Below, one piece after another: positions 56,992 through 64,000 of a DNA stretch of 64,000 nt. The stretch's first letter is position 1; every line of letters begins with the position of its first letter. This stretch comes from Galeruca laticollis (Eukaryota > Arthropoda > Insecta > Coleoptera > Chrysomelidae). Location of the stretch: contig OY998177.1 of NCBI GenBank assembly GCA_963921935.1, forward strand, positions 21,785,926 through 21,849,925, in the 5' to 3' direction. Under the pieces are notes generated by a model. That model was not told where the DNA came from. It did not search any database and saw only the letters and a program-made list of their open reading frames with translations. Both the position numbers and the translations under genes were made by a program.

Positions 56992-59907
56992 TTACATATT
57001 TATATATTCCACTTCCATGTGGGCCCATTGTTGTCTATTGCTAGCTATGCGGCCCCAAGTTGATCCTGCGAGTTTCTTTATGTCGTAGTCCCATCTTAAG
57101 TTGGGGCGTCTTCTTGGTCTTTTCGCGCCTCGGGGATACCATTGCGTTATCTTTGTGGTCCATCTATCGTCTGTCCTTCTAGTGAGATGCCCCGCCCATT
57201 GCCACTTTAGGGATCTGATTCTATTTATGACATCTATCACTTGGGTCTTTTGTCTGATCCAATCAAGCCTTTTTCTATCTCTCCTTGTTATTCCAAGCAT
57301 GCATCGTTCCATAGACCTCTGCGTTACCTGGAGTTTTCTAATGATATCAGTTTTCAGGGTCCAGGTTTCACAGCCGTATGTTAATACTGGTAGTACGCAC
57401 TGATCAAACGCTTTCTTTTTCAAACGGAGTGACATTCTAGACTTGAAGATGATAGAGTTCTGTCAAAATGTTCTCCATGCTAATTTGATTCTTCTGTTTA
57501 TTTCTGGAAGTAGAGAGCCTGATATGTGTATTAGTTGACCCAGGTATATGTATTCCTCTACTGTTTCCAGGGCAGTGTCATTAATTGTTATTTCTTGTGC
57601 GTTTATCAGTTCGTTATACATTATCTTGGTCTTACTCAGATTTATTTTAAGGCCTACTTCGTTGCATGCTGCATTCAATTCATTTATTTGTTGTTGCATT
57701 TCGCCAAGGTTACTCGCTATCAGGATGATGTCATCAGCGAATCTTAGATGGTTCAAGTATTCTCCATCTATATTCAGACCTGTGTTGTTCCAGCCCAGTT
57801 TTCTGAAGATGCTTTCTAGTATTGCTGTAAATATCTTTGGTGATATTGCGTCTCCTTGTCTAACTCCTCGGCTGGTGGGGAATTCTAGTGTGCCCTCATA
57901 TATCCTAACTCCCGCTTTGGCTTCCCTATATATATTTGCTAGGGTCTCAATATATGGCTTGTCGACCCCTTGTTCTGTTAGGGCATTTATTACTGCTCTG
58001 GGATATATAGAGTCGAATGCTTTCTCAAAGTCGATGAAGGCTAGTGCTAGTGGTTGGTTATATTCTTTTGTTCGACTGATAACCTCTTTGAGGGTATGGA
58101 CGTGATCTATTGTACTGAAGCCTTTGCGGAATCCAGCCTGTTCTCGTGGTTGGGCCGAGTCTAGTGTATTTTGTATTCTGTTGTGAATGATCTTTGTGAA
58201 TACCTTGTACGTCACTGGTAGTAGACTTATTGGTCTGTAGTTCTTAATGTCTTCTTCGCTGCCTTTCTTGTGGATCAACACTATAAGGGCGCTGTTCCAC
58301 TCTTTAGGTATGCTCCTGGACATCAGACAGTTCGTGTATAGTTTGGCAAGGTACTTCCATGTTTTAGCTCCTGCATATTTGAGTATTTCGGTCGTGATGC
58401 CGTCATTTCCCGCTGCTTTGCCATTTTTCATGCTTTTCAGTGCCATTTCTACTTCCTCCACCAAAACTTCTGGTATGGCATCTTCTGAGTGTTCTATTAT
58501 TTCTTCCAAATTTTCAGGGGCCTTGTATAGGTTTCCATAGAATTTGGCTACTAGGTCTATTATTTCATTCCTGTCTGTGGTTCTTGTGTTTCCATCAGTT
58601 AATGCAACTATCTGTCTTTTCCCTATTATTAGTGCCCTTTTCGCATTTTTGTAGCTTTTACGGTTTTCTATTGTTGTTTGTACCAGTTTCTCGTTGTAAT
58701 TCCTGATATCTTCTGCGATTTTCTTTCGTATCGTCTTGCACAGTTCGGTGTATTCAATTCTTCGAATGATTGTTGTCTTTTTCATTTCTCTTCGTTTTTG
58801 TAATAGTGCTTTTGTTTCTGGAGTTAGTTTTTTGTGTTCACCTCGTTGTTGCAGACCTCCCACTTCTACGGCGCAGTTTCGAATTGTGTCCATCAGTTCA
58901 GGGTTGTTATATTCCACTTTTTGTAGTCTTTCTTCTAGTAGTGCTTCATATTGGTGAGAGTTCTCTCTCAGCCTTTCGTTGTTTATGTTTTTCGTTGTGT
59001 TGGTTTTGATTAGTCTTGACCTTTCTAGTTTTATATCTAAGACCAGTCGAGCTCTAATTAGTCGATGGTCGCTTCCTGTAGTGAACTTGTTGAGCGTGCT
59101 TAGATCTTTTACTGTGTTAATTTTATTGGTGAGGATAAAGTCTATTTCGTTTCTGATAGTTGCACCGGGGCCTTCCCCTGTCCATTTCCTATTAGGGTTC
59201 TTCTTGAAGAAGGAGTTTGCCACATACATGTTCTGAAAGTGTGCGAACTGTATTAATCTCTCTCCTCTTTCATTCCTTTCTCCAAAACCATACTTCCCCA
59301 TTCCTTTTTCTTGGTCTTTCCTGTGTCCTACTTTAGCATTAAAGTCTCCCATTATGTATTTGAAGTGACTATTGTCGTTGCTGACCGCTTGGGTTATTTC
59401 ATTATAGAATTCTTCTATTTCGTCGTCACTATGGCTGATTGTTGGGGCGTATACCTGAATAATCTGGATAGTATATCTTTTGGAGAGTCTTAGTGTTATG
59501 CTGGCTACTCTGTCTGAGGTGCTTGTTATCCTTATGATTCTATTTTTCCAGGTTTTCTTAATTAGGAATCCTACTCCGCTTGTTATTCCTGTTGGTGTTC
59601 CTTGGTGGTATAGAAGATTCCCTGATTCAAGTTCTATGAGTTCTTCATTTTTTCGTCTAACTTCGCTAATGCCCATGATATCCCACTTTATTTTTGCTGC
59701 CTCTGTTTCCAGTTCCATAATCCTAGCTTGATTAGAGAGTGTACGGCAGTTATAAGTTGCTAGGTGTAATGTAGTCAATGGGTAGTGGTTTAGACTCCGC
59801 AGATTCTTAGCCCCCTCTGCCCTCGTGGCTGGTTCCCAGGATCTACCCCTCCTAGGGCCTTTCGGGCTTACGGAGAATGAGGGCCGTAACTTGTCCTTGT
59901 CTGTCAT
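56992..59907 (-). pseudogene. RTE-type endonuclease / reverse transcriptase, one stop codon
   Basis: Single frame of about 971 codons with one in-frame TGA (57463-57465). Endonuclease: LATYNCRTLSNQARI, WDIMGISEVRRK, IIQVYAPT, YIMGDFNAKVG, EIDFIL, GSDHRLIRARL. RT: MKNGKAAGNDGITTEILK, NYRPISLLPVTYKVFTKII, EQAGFRKGFSTIDHVHTLKE, LAFIDFEKAFDSI, GVRQGDAISPKIFTAILE and the catalytic HLRFADDIILIASN near residue 723. After the stop: CVLPVLTYGCETWTL, RSMERCMLGITRRDR, RIRSLKWQWAGHLTRR, RRPNLRWDYDIKKLAG, typical of the RTE C-terminus. It would nick target DNA and prime reverse transcription there. One nonsense mutation suggests a young copy; readthrough cannot be excluded. Confidence 0.93.
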
Positions 59908-60010
59908 GCTGGGGTTGTGAGGCGTACCTTACCACGCTGCCTCAATACGGGTTGGCAAGGGGCGAGGGATGTCGTCCGCCAGTTTTCGCCATTTACTGAC
60001 GGACCCTGTA

Positions 60011-60132
60011 CCCCCAGATTTTTAGTGGAACTTTTTATTTATGAAAAAGCCCTTACTAGAGTGAGATTCGAGCCCCCGTCCTTCAGGTCAAGAAAACCCA
60101 ATTTCCGGCGCTCTAACGCACTCCGTCATCTG

Positions 60133-60136
<4 letters not shown>
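60011..60136 (-). other. tRNA-like (SINE-type) head at the RTE 5' end
   Basis: On the minus strand an A-box-like GTGCGTTAGAGCGCCGG (60121-60105) is followed by a B-box-like GGGGGCTCGAATCTCAC (60077-60061; consensus GGTTCGANTCC). The whole is closed by a 9-bp inverted pair, ATCTGGGGG (60128-60136) with CCCCCAGAT (60011-60019), like an acceptor stem. This looks like a tRNA-derived RNA polymerase III promoter upstream of the LINE. It may be a SINE that captured or joined the RTE. Confidence 0.5.

Positions 60137-60137
<1 letters not shown>

Positions 60138-60165
<28 letters not shown>
60138..60165. repeat. (TA)n microsatellite
   Basis: Borders the 5' end of the RTE-type element. Confidence 0.95.
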
Positions 60166-63100
60166 TCATTTGCATAAACATGTTGAAACGAAATTCTCTC
60201 GTAACATCATTTACAATATTAATACGTGAATGTGTATATAATGTTGCTAATTTCCAAAATGGAAAATTTAGAAATAGTATTTTCTAATTTTGATTTTCTC
60301 TGTTTCAGGTGAGTTGCTTTCTGCGTTATCCTAACGTTTTTTGAGGTTTCGTAAGTATACTATACACCTTTTAAATACGGCATAGAATGCAGTTCAATGT
60401 AAAAAAACCTTTGTCTTGAGCAAAATGCAACACAGGGCTACAGTTTGGTATATGGACCACAAGACCCAGTGACGTCATGCATATGTTTAGTCTCCTGAGG
60501 TCATGAGGAGTCCAAAAATATAGGTAATTAATGCCGCCAACGAAGAAAATATGACGTAAACCAAATTGAAGTTTTTGGAAAAAGACATCAAAATTGATTT
60601 ATAGGCATGAAAAATCCAAACTACACATTGACAAAACCTTACCTAACCTAACCTAATCCCACGTAACCGAACCTAACCCAAACCTAACCTAATCTAACCT
60701 TTTTTTTGTGGGCGGGGAAATCTTCCAAAGACTTCCTGGGAAGAAGACCCAGGCGTGCTGGATTAACTCGGCCAGTGGTCGGGACCCTACCAACTAAAAT
60801 CCCATCAAATTTTTCTGGGAAATCAAATATTGAAGAAGCTCTGCCACGTCATTACAATGTAATTTTTTTTTGAAAAAATAACTCGTAAAATATTCTTGTC
60901 TGCTAATGAGCTTTTTTAACTAGGTCTGTTAGAGCATTTCTTCGTGTTTTTAGAGTAAATTCTTCACAAATGTAGCAAATACTTGAATAAAATCTATTTT
61001 CAACAATTTCGAAACCTCTATTATATGTTTATTAGCTTTGTTCATAAAAAGTATATAAACTATGTACCTACACATAAAATTCTTAACAACAATATCAATA
61101 TTGAAACTGAGCTGTGTGCTAAACTTACCGAAATACAGTAGAAACGCTGAGAATTTCCTATCACGTGAGTGATACGACATCAACTATATACATAATAATG
61201 AAAACAATACGACACACGCTTATATTGAGTTTCGCTCTGTTTCTGTTATTAGTAGAAGACAGTACCAACATTGTATGTGTTGAATATTATCGTCAACTAA
61301 GTCACTTGATGGAAAAACTTCACCATTTCTACTGTATTTGATATAGAACGTAAACAATTAGAAGACAACTTTTTAACTAACAGCTGTAAAGTCACAGCGA
61401 ATACTGGACCAGCGCATAATACGTAATACCTTAAAAATCACTCTCGGCACTTTCCTTCTTTCTCTTATAATGAACTTTTGTTCATATTTTAAGTTTCGGT
61501 TGTCCCAGATATCAACCGATGTGGCTCCGGTTCACTGAAGTGAAGTGGAGTGGGTGAACGTCTCGAATGTGGGATGTTAAATTTTGAAAAAAAATCATTG
61601 TTAGGGGCCAGTCAAATTTATCTGAGCCGTCAAGAGATTTTTCCCAACTTAAATTTGACAAAAGTGAAGGGAAAACTAAAAGAACAACCTAACTCACATT
61701 CCCTTCATTATGAGTTTCCAAAATACTTAAATACTCAAAACATTTGTTTCATATTGTAACAATTCAGGCCACAGTAATAGAATGTATTTACATTAAAAGC
61801 CACAAATTAATTGAAAATATTACCCTGTCCTTCGAAAACTTTACATTTTCAGAAAATTTGTATTATGGTGTAACAATATAGACCACAATGAGAAAATGTA
61901 TTGACAGTAAAAGTCCAAAATGTAGTTGAAATATTATTATGCAATAGCAATTTAAGATTTATCACATAAATGTTCTCAAGTAAAATAGACCATACAAATT
62001 CTGGCGTTATGAGAACCTTGTGTTACATGTTTGTACCCTGGGTTGGATTCAAAACAAAAGACAACGGCATACAAATATAAAATTTCACAGCATACTTATA
62101 ATGTAGTTCTATTAGTAAAATCCCGAAAACCTTAGTTAAATAATGCCCCTACCCCCCTTGAAACTATAACGCAACTTATACTGAATTTATATAAATAAAA
62201 AAGAATATCGAATATGTACATCCTCTTCATATAAGCATACTGCTCTCTGTATTGGATTTCCAGAGAAAATGAAGTACGCCACCAATCCAGGTGTGAATAT
62301 AAGTTGAGCAGAACTACTGGCAGCCTCTCACTACAGCCTCCCAAAACCAGAGTCAAGTTCCATACGATGTATCTTAAACAAGGTAATACAATCTCCCCAA
62401 GCTGACAAGCAGGAGAAGAACCCTCTAACCGACGGTTCCAAAACTTCTATGGATTCCAACAAACTTCTCTTCCATACAGAATTGAAACTTCTATCAAAGA
62501 TACTAGGATTCCAGTTGATAATCTCCTCTCAAATAGTCAGGTAGCATGGTTTGAAAAAATCGACCATTATCCACAAAATCTCGTGAAATCTCCCAAAAAT
62601 ACCATCACCAATAGCTTTCCGAATAAATTAAGACGGTATTAATAATCTCCCCTAACTGGGATGGTTTCGAATACCATATATAAAATTAAATACCGTTTCA
62701 CTGACTGGCAATCACCTAGACATCTTCAAAAACCACACTGAAATGTGTCGTAACATCCTTCCTCTCCCTAAAGTTCATTTTACAACTCAGACTCGAGTAA
62801 GTACCCAACCAATAGAAATCCAGCAGACATGAATTCGTTGTAACCGCGGACCATAGAACAACAATCCACATAAGACATCGAACAAAAGTCGAATAAACCC
62901 AAAAATGTTACCAGTGAATGTCCACATATCATCTACGAGCACATCAGAGAGGAAATCTGTGTGTAAATATAATTGTTTATGACTCGTTAACTCATGGAAC
63001 AAATACCACAGAGATCTCGACTGCTCCCAGTGCGAAACGACAAACGGACGCTCTTATTGAGGGCATATATGTCATCGAGTAATTGTCAGTTTCAATTTAA

Positions 63101-64000
63101 ACAACATAAACAAAGTGCTTATATATTAGAAATTATTTAAATTGATTGAAATAATCATAGTACCATAGCAACCCGGCAGATGTTAATGTACAAAGCCAAA
63201 ATACCCGAAATTGCCGTTCAAATAAGATGGTATCTAAATAGTTAACGTATTATGGGTAAATTTTCACCATACCGAACGATATCCATATCCTAATATGAAG
63301 TTATCTAATATGGAAATATTCACTGAAGCCCGCGTGGACAACCAATCGTGATTAAAAATACCCCTGTATGAATGAAAAATATGTGTAAGTTGATCAACAA
63401 ATTTATTCTAACCTAATGCCAGTAATATGTTTTAGAATGCAAGTCAAGGAGTCGGTTATATCCGAACCATAATAAGTTATAGCACTTATCAGCTGAAGCG
63501 GGCAGTTTTTCGGACTACTGAGGCTAACACCCCAATATGATGTATCCAGAACAAAAATCATTAGTCCCACGGTTATCTATATCTACAGTAAAAACCAAAA
63601 GAGAGAGAAATACCCCTTAATACCCCGAGAGTGTAAGTTTAAAAAAATAAGAATGACTAAAATTAGTCTATTTTCAGCAGAGCTCGTTTTTGTATCAGAG
63701 GATACAACTCACCAACTTACTCAGCAATCGATATTGATTGATAATATAAAATTACTGTCAAGATGTTATGATATGTCGGCTACAGCCTGCACCACTTCAC
63801 CAGGAAGATGATGGCAGAGTAATCACTAAAACTCTGGGCTGACAGAAACAGATGACAACAACAATAGTTTTAGAAGACTTCTGTTAAAATCCATACATCA
63901 AAAGAACGTTGAAAAAAAATCAACATAGTTTCACAACCTGCTTATAGAAGCATATGTAAAGTGTTACAAAAAAATGCCAAATAAGGAAATTTTTATATTA
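60166..64000. other. No gene recognised
   Basis: 3.8 kb of AT-rich sequence with only short unsupported frames. A GC-richer patch at 60705-60800 (GGGCGGGGAAATCTTCC and GGCCAGTGGTCGGGACC) looks like an element fragment I cannot name. A TDGSKT stretch near 62429-62446 recalls RNase H of LINEs, but nothing around it confirms this. Confidence 0.35.
60636..60701 (-). repeat. Degenerate CCTAA-rich (telomere-like) tract
   Basis: Imperfect run of CCTAAC units (ACCTAACCTAACCTAATCCC, later AACCTAACCTAATCTAACC). On the opposite strand this is TTAGG-like, the common insect telomere repeat, but it is short and degenerate. Confidence 0.45.

Larger units (their letters stand above)
56935..60138 (-). mobile_element. 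RTE-type non-LTR retrotransposon, nearly intact
   Basis: 3.2 kb, minus strand. The 3' end is a short (GAT)n tail (GATGATGATGAGATG on the minus strand), usual for RTE elements. The 5' end carries a tRNA-like segment. (TA)n tracts border both ends. Confidence 0.88.

Noticed and set aside
57535..59731. Many plus-strand open frames across the RTE element
   Set aside because: Shadows of the minus-strand RTE coding frame.
60636..60701. Interstitial telomere as evidence of a chromosome end
   Set aside because: Too short and irregular; CCTAA-rich tracts occur commonly in insect genomes.
62400..63000. Possible LINE RNase H fragment (TDGSKT near 62429)
   Set aside because: Only one short motif; surrounding frames have stops and no second catalytic motif was found.

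Overview
The window is AT-rich eukaryotic nuclear DNA, almost certainly from an insect. Signs are short GT-AG introns, insect-typical transposase families (piggyBac, pogo/jerky-like, Tc1/mariner with the insect-type N-terminal helix-turn-helix), Penelope-like, I-type and RTE-type retroelements, and a short CCTAA-rich tract. I cannot name the order. I see no convincing single-copy host gene. Nearly everything recognisable is a mobile element, mostly broken, often nested, with decayed intergenic sequence between.

Layout. 0.3-2.7 kb: Tc1/mariner relic with ~63-bp inverted ends, then a LINE endonuclease relic (2.8-3.3 kb). 5.3-6.7 kb: pogo/tigger relic. 7.4-8.6 kb: intron-containing IS630-type transposase relic. 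9.5-16.2 kb: a multi-exon DDE-like transposase pseudogene on the minus strand whose last exon is separated from the rest by a ~3.8-kb pogo/jerky-like element with clustered TGTCGATAA motifs. 17.8-19.4 kb: a repeat family (here R) carrying a 768-bp TIR element with TTA target duplication. 20.7-24.9 kb: Penelope-like element 1 (PLE1, plus strand). 25.6-27.3 kb: piggyBac-like pseudogene. 27.4-29.8 kb: Penelope-like element 2 (PLE2, minus strand). 32.3-35.7 kb: foldback element with inverted arrays of ~148-bp tandem repeats. 35.8-41.8 kb: second R copy split by a 5.2-kb I-type LINE with a 10-bp target duplication. 42.5-43.5 kb: 983-bp snapback palindrome. 45.1-46.4 kb: old Gypsy-type gag/protease relic. 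49.8-56.8 kb: young LTR retrotransposon with ~1.8-kb LTRs about 99% alike, intact gag, and a pol that lost most of RT, RNase H and integrase. 56.9-60.1 kb: RTE-type LINE broken by one stop codon and headed by a tRNA-like sequence. 60.2-64 kb: nothing recognised.

The genes do not form a pathway; they are replication machinery of separate selfish elements. The most interesting signals are RNA-like. One is a stem-loop followed by GAAA, resembling the hammerhead-ribozyme core, repeated at the ends of the Penelope-like elements and at 49.25-49.31 kb. The other is a set of eight short hairpins in the PLE1 3' region with a constant TATG-starting loop and changing but still paired stems. Several retroelements are bounded on both sides by (TA)n tracts. 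All calls come from reading translated frames and repeats by eye; no database search was run.
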